Source: Rhizobium redzepovicii (GTDB lineage Bacteria > Pseudomonadota > Alphaproteobacteria > Rhizobiales > Rhizobiaceae). Taken from it: a stretch of 64,000 nt of DNA. Below, piece by piece: positions 38,232-46,537 of this stretch. The stretch covers positions 1-64,000 of the forward strand of contig NZ_JAILYH010000014.1 in NCBI RefSeq assembly GCF_019793435.1, written 5' to 3'. The notes beneath the pieces were generated by a model. That model searched no databases. It was given only the letters and a program-made list of their open reading frames with translations, and was not told the origin of the DNA. Position 1 is the stretch's first letter. Each line of letters starts with the position of its first letter. The position numbers and the translations under genes were made by a program.

Positions 38232-38681
38232 ATGGGTAAGCCCGGTCTCGATTTTCCGGGCTTCGGCGTTGGCTTGGTCATTCTGCGCGACGCCAAAATT
38301 CTTCTTTATAAACGCGTGCGCCCACCGGAAGCCGGCTACTGGAATATCGTCGGCGGCAAGGTCGATCATATGGAGCCGGCCGAGCAAGCCGCGCGCCGCG
38401 AGGCCGAGGAAGAAACCGGCCTCAAGATCGGCCGCATCGAGCGGATCGCCGTGACCGAACAGATCATCGATACCGACCGCCAGCACTGGATTTCACTTCT
38501 CTATCTCGCCCGCGACGTCGACGGCGAGCCGCAACTGACCGAACCGGACAAGCTTTCCGATTTCGGCTGGTTTCCGCTCACGGATTTGCCGGAACCGCTC
38601 TCGGCATTCACCAAGGCGGCGATAGCAGCCCTGCCCTCAGCCGAATCCAGTCAGCGATCGGCCCTCAGCGACGCCTCATAG
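38232..38681 (+). CDS. Nudix hydrolase
   Basis: A 149-residue protein with the full Nudix box, GGKVDHMEPAEQ followed by AARREAEEETGL, whose Glu residues bind Mg. Fold marks are GVGLVILRDAKILLYKR and YWNIVGGKVD. It hydrolyses nucleoside diphosphates linked to another group; the substrate is not readable. It is 7 bases after the helicase stop, so the two are likely co-transcribed. The last 31 bases overlap the convergent TfoX-like gene. Confidence 0.9.
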   Translation: MGKPGLDFPGFGVGLVILRDAKILLYKRVRPPEAGYWNIVGGKVDHMEPAEQAARREAEEETGLKIGRIERIAVTEQIIDTDRQHWISLLYLARDVDGEPQLTEPDKLSDFGWFPLTDLPEPLSAFTKAAIAALPSAESSQRSALSDAS

Positions 38682-38971
38682 GCAAGCCGCACCCATTTCG
38701 CCATCAAATCGGGATCGTCGTAGGCCTCGTCGGGAATCGACCAGTAGGGCATCTTTACCGGCTTGCCCTTCTTGCCCTCGTAGCTCCATTGCGTGGCGCC
38801 GGCGGCGGCAAATTCCGGGGCGCTCGTCTCATCGGCCTTCAGCAGCATCTCGTCGCGCACTTCGAGCGCGATGATGCGCCCGAGATGATAAATGCCCTTG
38901 CCGCCGAACATGCGCTTGACCGTGACCGGGCCGAGACCTTGAAACATTTCCTCGATGCCGGCATTGTCCAT
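38651..38971 (-). CDS. TfoX/Sxy N-terminal domain protein
   Basis: A 106-residue protein made of a TfoX N-terminal domain, with VTVKRMFGGKGIYHLGRIIALEV and KADETSAPEFAAAGATQWSY, and a conserved end MPYWSIPDEAYDD. In gammaproteobacteria TfoX promotes competence genes. Single-domain relatives in rhizobia have no known role. Its 3' end overlaps the Nudix gene by 31 bases in the opposite direction. Confidence 0.85.
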   Translation of the reverse strand: MDNAGIEEMFQGLGPVTVKRMFGGKGIYHLGRIIALEVRDEMLLKADETSAPEFAAAGATQWSYEGKKGKPVKMPYWSIPDEAYDDPDLMAKWVRLAYEASLRADR

Positions 38972-39006
38972 TCGCTATTCCCTCGAAATCCCGGCCGTGG
39001 CGGCCA

Positions 39007-39501
39007 TCACAGCGCGTGATAATCCCGGTTCATATAGATGAGCGCCGGATGCTTTTCGCTGAAGCGCACAGCCGCGACCTCGCCGAAGATGACATTGTGC
39101 GTCGGCATTTCCTTGATGTCGGTCACCCGGCAATCGAAGGCAGCCAGCGCATCGGCCAGCACAGGCGCGCCGGTGACCAGCGTCTCGAAACGGGCGCTGG
39201 CAAAACGTTCGCTATCGGCAAGCGCCGTCCGTCCGGAAAAGGCGTCGGCAACGCCCTGATGATGAGCGCCGAGCGTGTTCAGAACGAAGATGCCGCTTCG
39301 GAAAAAGATTTCGTTCTTCGAATTGTTGTTGTTGAGGCAGATCAGCACCGAGGCTGGATTGTCCGAGACCGAGCAGGCGGCGGTGATGGTGACGCCGCGG
39401 CGCAACTCGCCCATCGCCGTCGTCACGAGCTGCACATGGCCGGCATAACGGCTCATGGCGTCTCGATAAAGGCCGGGGTCGATATGCTGCCTGTTCAACA
39501 C
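39007..39501 (-). CDS. flavin reductase domain protein
   Basis: A 164-residue flavin reductase-like protein (HpaC/RutF type). The FMN-binding fold shows in YAGHVQLVTTAMGELRRGVT, ITAACSVSDNPASVLICLN, and FFRSGIFVLNTLGAHHQGVA. It supplies reduced flavin to a monooxygenase. No oxygenase partner is seen nearby. A GTG/TTG start is not needed; the ATG at 39501 begins MLNRQHIDPGLYRD. It is divergent from the binding-protein gene. Confidence 0.85.
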   Translation of the reverse strand: MLNRQHIDPGLYRDAMSRYAGHVQLVTTAMGELRRGVTITAACSVSDNPASVLICLNNNNSKNEIFFRSGIFVLNTLGAHHQGVADAFSGRTALADSERFASARFETLVTGAPVLADALAAFDCRVTDIKEMPTHNVIFGEVAAVRFSEKHPALIYMNRDYHAL

Positions 39502-39660
39502 CTGCTTCTCCCGTACGCGCTTTGATCCATGGTTCGACTTGCTATCGCGCCAATATGGCGAGCATCGGTTACCTTTTCTACAATAGGACCAGTGAAAAGC
39601 ACTGCTTCACGCTTGTTTTTCTTTGACGATCGCAGCCTTGCGGATAAAAGGGCATGGACG

Positions 39661-40767
39661 ATGGCTAGGGGATCTCCGCCTTTCATGATCAACCTGCGTG
39701 GCATAGCAGCCTGTCTGGTGCTGCTGGGAGCGGCGGCGCAAGGCCATGCGGCCGGCGTGACGATCGGCGTCGTCGCCCCTCAGAACGGCGCGCTCGCCTT
39801 GCTTGGCGCCCAGATTGCCACTGGGGCCGGTTTCGGGATCCAGCAATCCGGAAACACCCTCGTCGCCATCAATGAGACCTGCGAGGACAATAGCGGCGCT
39901 ACGGTTGCCGATGCGCTGGTCGCTGCCAAGGTGCAGGTCGCGGTCGGCTTTCTCTGCAGCGAGACGCTGGAAGGCGCGCTGCCGAAGCTGAAAGACGCGG
40001 GCATTCCCGCCATGACCATCTCGGCGCGCTCCCGCATCCTGATGGAGGATGCGCTGAAGAACGGCTGGCCGCTCTTTCGTCTGGCGCCCGCCGACGGCGC
40101 CGAAGCGGCAAAGATCAATGAAGTGATCCTGAAGGACTGGGCCGCCGATCCGATCGCCCTGATCGAAGACGGCACCATCCATGGCCGCGAACTGACCGAA
40201 GCGGTGCGCAACGCACTGGAACAGAACGGCCTGAAGCCGATCTTTACAGATACTTACCGGCCGGGACAGGAGCAGCAGATTGCCCTCGTCCGCCGTCTGA
40301 AGCGCGCCGGCGCCACCCGGGTTTTCATCGGCGGCGACCGCAACGATGTCGCCGTCATCGCGCGCGACGCCAAGGCAGAAAATATTCCGCTCTCCATCCT
40401 CGGCGGCGATGCCATGCGCGCCGCCGACCAACCGCTGCCGCTTGACCCCGGCGTGCGCGCCGTCGCCCTGCCGGAATATGCCGTTCTGCCGGAAGGCGCG
40501 GCGACAGCCGAGGCTCTCAGCGCCAAGGGCATCGAGCCGGAAGGCTATGTCCTGCCGTCGCTCGCGGCAGCGCTGATCGCCGGCCAGGCGGCGGAAGCTG
40601 CGGCCGCCGCGGGCAAGCCGCTGCAGGAGACGCTCCTCGGCACGACATTCCAGACGCCGGTCGGCGCCATCGCTTTCACTGCCGCGCACGAACTTGCCCA
40701 AAACCCCTACCGCCTGCTCGAATGGCGGGGCAATGGCTTTTTTCCACCTCGCGCGCCGACGCAATAA
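39661..40767 (+). CDS. periplasmic substrate-binding protein, branched-chain amino acid type
   Basis: A 368-residue protein of the Peripla_BP_6 family with a signal peptide (INLRGIAACLVLLGAAAQGH, cut near HAAG). TIGVVAPQNGALALLGAQIA and the fold throughout resemble LivK/urea-type binding proteins. No permease or ATPase genes accompany it, so it may work with a transporter elsewhere, or as a sensor. The start ATG 39661 follows AAGGG; ATG 39685 is an alternative that gives a shorter signal. Upstream frame to 39529 is not likely coding. Confidence 0.82.
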   Translation: MARGSPPFMINLRGIAACLVLLGAAAQGHAAGVTIGVVAPQNGALALLGAQIATGAGFGIQQSGNTLVAINETCEDNSGATVADALVAAKVQVAVGFLCSETLEGALPKLKDAGIPAMTISARSRILMEDALKNGWPLFRLAPADGAEAAKINEVILKDWAADPIALIEDGTIHGRELTEAVRNALEQNGLKPIFTDTYRPGQEQQIALVRRLKRAGATRVFIGGDRNDVAVIARDAKAENIPLSILGGDAMRAADQPLPLDPGVRAVALPEYAVLPEGAATAEALSAKGIEPEGYVLPSLAAALIAGQAAEAAAAAGKPLQETLLGTTFQTPVGAIAFTAAHELAQNPYRLLEWRGNGFFPPRAPTQ

Positions 40768-40833
40768 GCGGCGGCCGCCAGTCTTGAAATCGGGCACCGC
40801 GCTCAAATGGCGGCCCACAGGGAGTAAAACTTG

Positions 40834-41511
40834 ATGACGCTGCCCATTCGCATTGCCCCCTCGATCCTCGCGGCGGATTTCGCCAGGCTCGGCGAGGAGG
40901 TGCGCAACGTCACGGCCGCGGGCGCCGACTGGATCCATCTCGACGTGATGGACGGGCATTTCGTGCCGAACATCTCCTTCGGTCCGGATGTCATCAAGTC
41001 GCTACGCTCCTATACCTCGGCGACCTTCGACTGCCACCTGATGATCTCGCCGGTCGACGACTATCTCGAGGCCTTTGCCAAGGCCGGCTGCGACCGCATC
41101 ACCGTCCATGCCGAAGCCGGGCCGCATCTGCATCGCTCGCTGCAGACCATCCGCAATCTCGGCAAGAAGGTCGGCGTGACGCTCAATCCGGCAACCCCGC
41201 TCAGCGCCATCGAGAACGTGCTCGACGATGTCGACCTCATCCTCATCATGTCGGTCAATCCCGGCTTCGGCGGCCAGAAGTTCATTCCGGCGATGGGAGC
41301 CAAGATCGCGGCGGCGAAGTCGCTGATCGGTGACAGGCCGATCGAACTCGAGGTCGACGGCGGCGTCACGGTGGAAACGGCGCCGGCAATCGCCCGCGCC
41401 GGCGGCAACGTCCTCGTCGCCGGCTCGGCGATTTTCAAGGGCGCGACGGTCGAGGATTATCGCCGGACCATCGCCGATCTGCGTCAGGCAGCCGAAGGGG
41501 CACGATCATGA
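40834..41511 (+). CDS. rpe: ribulose-phosphate 3-epimerase
   Basis: A 225-residue TIM barrel that interconverts ribulose-5-phosphate and xylulose-5-phosphate in the pentose phosphate and Calvin pathways. Marks are IAPSILAADFARLGEEV, IHLDVMDGHFVPNISFG, FDCHLMI, MSVNPGFGGQKFIPAM and LEVDGGV with the metal ligands His and Asp. ATG 40834 follows GGAG at nine bases (a TTG at 40831 precedes it directly). The stop overlaps the DUF2259 start. Confidence 0.96.
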   Translation: MTLPIRIAPSILAADFARLGEEVRNVTAAGADWIHLDVMDGHFVPNISFGPDVIKSLRSYTSATFDCHLMISPVDDYLEAFAKAGCDRITVHAEAGPHLHRSLQTIRNLGKKVGVTLNPATPLSAIENVLDDVDLILIMSVNPGFGGQKFIPAMGAKIAAAKSLIGDRPIELEVDGGVTVETAPAIARAGGNVLVAGSAIFKGATVEDYRRTIADLRQAAEGARS

Positions 41512-42224
41512 TGAAGCGTCTACTCATCGGCGGCATGCTTGCCGCCGCATTGCCCGGCCTGTCACTGGCCGGCGACATCGCCAATATCCAGCCGATCGGC
41601 TTTTCCGCCGATGGCAAGGTGTTCGGATTTCAGGAATTCGGCATCAAGGAGGAAGGCGGCGCTCCTTACTCCAACACCTATTTCATCGATACTGAAAACG
41701 GCCAGTATCTCGAGGGCACCCCCTTCCGCACCGAGATGACCGAGAAGGACGCCAATCTTTCCAAGGCGCGGCGGCAGAACCTGACGGCAGCGCGCAGCCA
41801 GATGGACAAATACGATCTGCTCACCAATCCGGGCCTCATCGCCGCCTTCAATCCGCCAACTGAGCTCGGTTCTCCCGCAAAGACCATCCGCTACACCACG
41901 CTCGCGACCGATGGCCCGCCGAAATCGCCCTATACGCTGTCGCTCGGTGAGATGCCGGTGCCGACGCCGAAGGATTGCGCAGCAGTCGACAAGCGGGTCC
42001 TTGGTTTCAGCCTGCAGATGATCGAAAAACAAGGCGCTCCGAACCGCCAGGCGGCACGGCAGGCGACGGCGATTCCGGCCGAGCGCGCCTGTTCTGTGGA
42101 ATACCGGATCGGCGGCGCGGTGGTCTATCAGCCGGAAGCCGGAGACCAGGTTCACATCGCCTTGATCCTGGCCTTCGACGCCGACAGGAACGGACGCTGG
42201 ATCGCCGTTCCGGTTCATCCCTGA
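41508..42224 (+). CDS. DUF2259 secreted protein
   Basis: A 238-residue secreted protein with signal peptide (LLIGGMLAAALPGLSLA-GD). It matches DUF2259, predicted secreted proteins of unknown role: FSADGKVFGFQEFGIKEEGG and YFIDTENGQYLEG are typical. Two ATG codons overlap the rpe stop (ATGATG), so translation is coupled with rpe. A tandem repeat begins two bases after its stop. Confidence 0.85.
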   Translation: MMKRLLIGGMLAAALPGLSLAGDIANIQPIGFSADGKVFGFQEFGIKEEGGAPYSNTYFIDTENGQYLEGTPFRTEMTEKDANLSKARRQNLTAARSQMDKYDLLTNPGLIAAFNPPTELGSPAKTIRYTTLATDGPPKSPYTLSLGEMPVPTPKDCAAVDKRVLGFSLQMIEKQGAPNRQAARQATAIPAERACSVEYRIGGAVVYQPEAGDQVHIALILAFDADRNGRWIAVPVHP

Positions 42225-42225
42225 A

Positions 42226-42315
42226 CCCGGATCGCCCAGGGATGGATGGCCCGAGCCCGGATCGCCCCAGCACGGATCGCTCTAAGACAGATCGCCCGAA
42301 AATGGATCGTCTGAG
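42226..42315. repeat. 15-bp tandem repeat, six degenerate copies
   Basis: Six units of 15 bp follow the DUF2259 stop: 42226 CCCGGATCGCCCAGG, 42241 GATGGATGGCCCGAG, 42256 CCCGGATCGCCCCAG, 42271 CACGGATCGCTCTAA, 42286 GACAGATCGCCCGAA, 42301 AATGGATCGTCTGAG. The core GGATCGCCC is kept. In the frame of the next gene it reads as five-residue units (PDRPG, MDGPS, PDRPS, TDRSK, TDRPK, MDRLR). The period is a multiple of three, so copy changes would not shift the frame. Confidence 0.85.
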
Positions 42316-42787
42316 AGCCGCGCGGCCGCCCTACCCCGATCTGATTGCCGGCGCATTGTTCTGGGGCGCGCAGATGCTCGCTTCCGCCATGCTCGGCCTT
42401 TACCTGCGCAACGGCCTGCAGACGAGCCGGCTTGCCGAAGTCGCCGCGCTGTATTTCGCCGGCGGACTGTTCGCGTGGCCCCTTGCCCTGCCGGTTGCCC
42501 GCTTCTTTGCCTATGACAGGCCGCCGGAAGCGCGTTTTGCCGCCTTTTTCGTGACGCTGACGGCAGCGACGATCGCCATGACCGCCTTCCTCTTCGCCAT
42601 GGAATACCGGCTCTTCTATTCGCGCTGGCACGCGCCTTTCGGCAGCGTCGTCTGGGCTTTTCAGTTCGTCTTCACCAGCATCAGCGCCGTCTACCAGTTC
42701 CTGGTCATCGGCCTGCGGCTCTTCCTGCCGCTCGGTCTCGTCTGCCTTGTCGTCAGCAGCTATCATCTTGCCAAACGCATGCGTTGA
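42242..42787 (+). CDS. hypothetical membrane protein
   Basis: A membrane protein of 181 residues from the ATG at 42242, or 161 from the ATG at 42302. Both starts lie in the tandem repeat. After the Asp/Arg/Pro-rich N-terminus it has about four hydrophobic segments, for example LIAGALFWGAQMLASAMLGL, GGLFAWPLALPVARFFAY, FFVTLTAATIAMTAFLFAM and FQFVFTSISAVYQFLVIGLR. No family is recognised. Neither start has a good ribosome site. It lies 17 bases after DUF2259 and 110 before purB. Confidence 0.68.
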   Translation: MDGPSPDRPSTDRSKTDRPKMDRLRAARPPYPDLIAGALFWGAQMLASAMLGLYLRNGLQTSRLAEVAALYFAGGLFAWPLALPVARFFAYDRPPEARFAAFFVTLTAATIAMTAFLFAMEYRLFYSRWHAPFGSVVWAFQFVFTSISAVYQFLVIGLRLFLPLGLVCLVVSSYHLAKRMR

Positions 42788-42897
42788 GATTGCCGCCCGT
42801 CTTTGCTACAGGGGCGTTGAAGCAATTCAGGCAAGACTGCACAGCGGTTTTGCGCAAAGAAAATCGAAGTAAACCTCTTGAAGTGAAGGCAGCCGCC

Positions 42898-44205
42898 ATG
42901 ATCCCGCGTTATTCCCGGCCCGAAATGGTCGCCATCTGGTCTCCCGAAACCAAGTTCCGCATCTGGTTCGAGATCGAGGCGCATGCCTGCGACGCGCTGG
43001 CCGAGCTCGGCGTCATCCCTAAATCGGCGGCAAAGACGATCTGGGAAAAGGGCGGTGCGGCCACCTTCGACGTCGCCCGCATCGACGAGATCGAGGCCGT
43101 CACCAAGCATGACGTCATCGCCTTCCTGACCCACCTTGCCGAAATCGTCGGCCCGGATGCTCGCTTCGTCCACCAGGGCATGACCTCGTCAGACGTGCTC
43201 GACACCTGCTTCAACGTCCAGCTGGTGCGCGCCACCGACATCCTGATCGCCGATATCGAGCGCCTGCTCGCAGCGCTGAAAACCCGCGCCTTCGAACATA
43301 AGGACACCGTCACCATCGGCCGTTCGCACGGCATCCACGCCGAGCCCACCACCTTCGGCGTCAAGCTGGCGCTCGCCTATGCCGAATTCGAGCGTTGCCG
43401 CCAGCGTCTCGTCGCCGCCCGCGAGGAAGTCGCGACCTGCGCCATCTCGGGCGCCGTCGGCACCTTCGCCAATATCGACCCGCGCGTCGAGGAACATGTC
43501 GCCGAGGCGCTCGGCCTGAAAGCCGAGCCGGTCTCGACCCAGGTCATCCCGCGCGACCGCCACGCCATGTACTTCGCCACCCTCGGCGTCGTCGCCTCGT
43601 CGATCGAGCGCCTGGCGACCGAGATCCGCCACCTGCAGCGCACCGAGGTTCTGGAAGCCGAGGAATATTTCTCCCCCGGCCAGAAGGGCTCCTCGGCCAT
43701 GCCCCACAAGCGCAACCCGGTGCTGACTGAAAACCTCACCGGCCTCGCCCGCATGGTCCGCTCCTACGCCCTGCCGGCCATGGAAAACGTCGCACTCTGG
43801 CACGAGCGCGATATCTCCCACTCCTCGGTCGAACGCATGATCGGCCCCGACGCCACCGTGACTCTCGACTTCGCCCTCTCGCGTCTCGCCGGCGTCATCG
43901 AAAAGCTGCTGGTCTACCCTGAGAACATGGAGAAGAACCTCAACAAATTCCGCGGCCTCGTCCACTCCCAGCGCGTGCTGTTGGCGCTGACCCAAGCCGG
44001 CACCTCCCGCGAAGACGCCTACCGCCTTGTGCAGCGCAATGCCATGAAGGTTTGGGAACAGGGCAAGGATTTTCTGGAGGAGCTGCTGGCGGATGCGGAG
44101 GTCCGTGCTGCGCTTTCTGAAGAAGATATTCGCGAGAAGTTCGACCTTGGCTACCACACGAAGCATGTGGACACGATTTTCCGGCGGGTGTTTGGCGAAG
44201 CGTGA
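42898..44205 (+). CDS. purB: adenylosuccinate lyase
   Basis: A 435-residue lyase of the fumarase superfamily that splits SAICAR to AICAR and adenylosuccinate to AMP. Marks are the start IPRYSRPEMVAIWSPETK, the HQGMTSSDVLDTCFNVQL region, GRSHGIHAEPTTFGVK and the signature SSAMPHKRNPV. Length is normal. ATG 42898 follows GAAGG. The frame is open upstream to 42784 but reads non-conserved residues. A T-tailed terminator stands 23 bases after the stop. The other purine genes in this window are 5 kb downstream. Confidence 0.97.
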   Translation: MIPRYSRPEMVAIWSPETKFRIWFEIEAHACDALAELGVIPKSAAKTIWEKGGAATFDVARIDEIEAVTKHDVIAFLTHLAEIVGPDARFVHQGMTSSDVLDTCFNVQLVRATDILIADIERLLAALKTRAFEHKDTVTIGRSHGIHAEPTTFGVKLALAYAEFERCRQRLVAAREEVATCAISGAVGTFANIDPRVEEHVAEALGLKAEPVSTQVIPRDRHAMYFATLGVVASSIERLATEIRHLQRTEVLEAEEYFSPGQKGSSAMPHKRNPVLTENLTGLARMVRSYALPAMENVALWHERDISHSSVERMIGPDATVTLDFALSRLAGVIEKLLVYPENMEKNLNKFRGLVHSQRVLLALTQAGTSREDAYRLVQRNAMKVWEQGKDFLEELLADAEVRAALSEEDIREKFDLGYHTKHVDTIFRRVFGEA

Positions 44206-44227
44206 GTTCTCCAAATCGACAATATTG

Positions 44228-44251
44228 CGGCGCCTTTACGGCGCCGTTTTT
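44228..44251 (+). terminator. intrinsic terminator after purB
   Basis: A 7-bp perfect stem (CGGCGCC with GGCGCCG) and a TTTAC loop are followed by five T. It stands 23 bases after the purB stop. Confidence 0.88.
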
Positions 44252-44307
44252 ATGTTTGATTATATTCTGTTATCGCAGTTGTCGCGCCTGCGCTCGCCAA
44301 TATTTCT

Positions 44308-44787
44308 CTATCTCCTTTCAAGCGGCCGTTGTTTTTGCTTCGGCGCTTTGCCAGCCATAGCGCGCTTCCTCGTCTCCGTCTTTTTCGGCGCAACAGCTTC
44401 CGCGGCCTCCGTCGTCCTGCAAGCCTCCGTCTCGCCCCTGCCCTTGGCAGCCTTGGCGACCAGCTGGTCGAGGTGTTTCAGTTCCTCCTCGTCGAGATTT
44501 TCGATGCCGATGAAGCGGTTCTCGGCATGGCTCGTCAGGATCATTTCATTGAGCTTGGCCTGGATTGCCCGCGTGTCGCGCGTTTGGGCGTTCTGCAACA
44601 CGAAGACCATCAGGAAGGTGATAATCGTCGTGCCGGTGTTGATGACCAGCTGCCAGGTTTCCGAATAATCGAAGAAGGGGCCGAGTGCCGCCCAGATGAT
44701 GACGGCGGTCAGCGCCAGGATGAAGATGACGGGTTTGCCCGCCCATTCCGATATCTTGGTTGCGAAGCGGGCGAACAGATGCTTCAT
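44308..44787 (-). CDS. low-affinity iron permease family (Fet4-like) small membrane protein
   Basis: A 159-residue protein with two transmembrane helices (PVIFILALTAVIIWAALGPF and WQLVINTGTTIITFLMVFVL) and the conserved stretch QNAQTRDTRAIQAKLNEMI, which is the mark of the small bacterial relatives of yeast Fet4. The C-terminal 40 residues are charged and Lys-rich. Transport of iron is not proven for these proteins. ATG 44787 follows GGGAGGA. Convergent with purB. Confidence 0.85.
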   Translation of the reverse strand: MKHLFARFATKISEWAGKPVIFILALTAVIIWAALGPFFDYSETWQLVINTGTTIITFLMVFVLQNAQTRDTRAIQAKLNEMILTSHAENRFIGIENLDEEELKHLDQLVAKAAKGRGETEACRTTEAAEAVAPKKTETRKRAMAGKAPKQKQRPLERR

Positions 44788-44865
44788 CGAAATCCTCCCA
44801 CAAGCATGTGCTGAATAACGCGGCGAGAGGTCCCGAGGTTCCGGGAATCGGCGAAGCTTTAACCT

Positions 44866-44895
44866 CCGGGGATCGCGAGAGTTCGCGATCCCCGG
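44866..44895. terminator. hairpin after the DUF2189 gene
   Basis: A 13-bp perfect stem (CCGGGGATCGCGA with TCGCGATCCCCGG) and four-base loop lie 11 bases after the stop of the minus-strand DUF2189 gene, between it and the Fet4-like gene. There is no T run behind it on either strand, so it may be a weak or factor-assisted terminator. Confidence 0.5.
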
Positions 44896-44905
44896 AAACC
44901 TTCGA

Positions 44906-45709
44906 TTACGCGGGCTCCCGCGCAATCAGTTTGCGATAAAGATGCCAGGTCGCATGGCCGAGGATGGGAATGACAAGCGCAAGCCCGGCAAAGACCGGGA
45001 TCGTGCCGATGACGAGCAGTGCAGCGACGATCAGGCCCCACAGCAGCACCGGCACCGGATTGGCGATCGTCGCGCGGATCGAGGCGACGACGGCGGCTAC
45101 CGCGCCGACATCGCGGTCGAGCAGCAGCGGAAAGGTGATGACGGTCGTCGCCAGCACGACGAGCGCGAAGACGAAGCCGATCAGGTTGCCCCAGATGATC
45201 AGCTGCATGCCCTCGGGCGTGCCGAAGACCTGGCGGAAGAAATCCGCCATGCTGCGCGGAAACACTTCGCCGAGCAGATTGCTGTAGAGCGTCTGCGCCG
45301 TCACCAGCCAGACGACAAAAATGCCGCAAAGCATCAGCCCGACTGCGACGATCGAGGGCAGCGCCGGCGAATGGCGTACCTCGAGCGCATGCGTCCAGGA
45401 GCTATCGAGGCCGGCTTCGCGCCGGCGGCTGATCTCGTAGAGGCCGATCGCCGCGATCGGGCCGATCAGCACGAAACCTGCCATTAGCGGAAAGACCATC
45501 GGCAAAAGGTTGGCACCCGACGTCCATAACGTCAGGAAGACGCCGGCAATCGGGTACATCAGGCACAGGAACACGTAGTGGGACGGTTTCTCCATGAAAT
45601 CGTCGTAACCGCGCTTCAGCGCGTCGAAGACGTCGGCGATACCGATGCGATTGACAACGGGCCGTGCGAAGCTTTCGCTAGAACCCGTCATGACATGAAA
45701 TGCCGCCAT
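44906..45709 (-). CDS. DUF2189 family membrane protein
   Basis: A 267-residue integral membrane protein with about six helices. It matches DUF2189: VVNRIGIADVFDALKRGYDD, PSHYVFLCLMYPIAGVFL, PLMAGFVLIGPIAAIGLYEI SRR-type stretch, and the end GHATWHLYRKLIA. The role is unknown; some are called cytochrome c oxidase subunit I-like without support. ATG 45709 follows GAGGAG; the upstream frame to 45874 is not conserved. Divergent from the RBBP9-type gene. Confidence 0.88.
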   Translation of the reverse strand: MAAFHVMTGSSESFARPVVNRIGIADVFDALKRGYDDFMEKPSHYVFLCLMYPIAGVFLTLWTSGANLLPMVFPLMAGFVLIGPIAAIGLYEISRRREAGLDSSWTHALEVRHSPALPSIVAVGLMLCGIFVVWLVTAQTLYSNLLGEVFPRSMADFFRQVFGTPEGMQLIIWGNLIGFVFALVVLATTVITFPLLLDRDVGAVAAVVASIRATIANPVPVLLWGLIVAALLVIGTIPVFAGLALVIPILGHATWHLYRKLIAREPA

Positions 45710-45886
45710 GGCTTTCTCCTCCTCAGCCGAGACCTTGTCGGCTGCGGACACGCAATCGGCGGGAACGCCGACACGAAATCCGCAACCGGCACTGGAGCAA
45801 TATAGCAAACCAAATCGCCCGTGTCGCTCTCTCCCTTCACATCCCCTCTTGACATCTCGGGCGCGCCTTCTCACATCGGCGGCACT

Positions 45887-46441
45887 ATGAAAGCCTCAGA
45901 CGCAGATATCCTCATTATCCCCGGCTACACCAATTCCGGCCCGAGCCACTGGCAGAGCCGCTGGGAGGCAAAGCTCAGTACGGCGCGGCGCGTCGAACAG
46001 GCCGAATGGACAAAGCCAGTCCGCGAGGACTGGATCGCCCGGATTGCCGAGGAAGTGAACGCCTCGACCCGCCCGGTTATCCTCGTCGCCCATTCGCTCG
46101 GCGTGACCTCGGCAATCCACGCCATCCCGCATTTCCGCAAGCCGGTGGCCGGCGCCTTCTTCGTCGCCCCGCCCGATGTCGCCAATCCCGATATCCGCCC
46201 GAAGCACCTGATGACCTTCGGCCCCTACCCGCGCGATCCGCTGCCCTTCCCATCGATCACGGTGGCGAGCCGCAACGATCCGTTCGGCAGCTACGAACAT
46301 GCCGACGATATCGCCAGCAGCTGGGGCTCCTTCCTCGTCGATGCCGGCGAGGCAGGACATATCAATGCCGATTCCGGCCACGGCCCCTGGCCCGAGGGCA
46401 CAATGGTCTTCGCTCAGTTCCTCAGCCGGCTCTCCGCCTGA
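45887..46441 (+). CDS. RBBP9/YdeN-type alpha/beta-hydrolase
   Basis: A 184-residue small hydrolase with ILIIPGYTNSGPSHWQSRWE at the start, the nucleophile Ser in LVAHSLGVTSAIHA, and the catalytic pair in VASRNDPFGS (Asp) and EAGHINADSGHGPWPEG (His). This is the RBBP9/YdeN family, of which the bacterial substrates are unknown. ATG 45887 is chosen; the frame is open to 45821 but with non-conserved residues. Single gene. Confidence 0.9.
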   Translation: MKASDADILIIPGYTNSGPSHWQSRWEAKLSTARRVEQAEWTKPVREDWIARIAEEVNASTRPVILVAHSLGVTSAIHAIPHFRKPVAGAFFVAPPDVANPDIRPKHLMTFGPYPRDPLPFPSITVASRNDPFGSYEHADDIASSWGSFLVDAGEAGHINADSGHGPWPEGTMVFAQFLSRLSA

Positions 46442-46537
46442 TAGAGGAAACCGGCCCTTCTCGATAATTCAGAAAGTGCTTTCTAAGTCTTTCTTAATGG
46501 AATGACAGCAAACTGCACCGAGATGAAATAAGCGAGA

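Noticed and set aside
41975..42241. N-terminal extension of the membrane protein gene that overlaps the DUF2259 gene.
   Set aside because: It is a shadow of the DUF2259 coding frame and would be Arg/Pro-rich nonsense.
46465..46500. Inverted repeat AGAAAG-TG-CTTTCT before the GGDEF-EAL gene.
   Set aside because: Six-base arms are short and occur by chance; no promoter context makes it a convincing operator.
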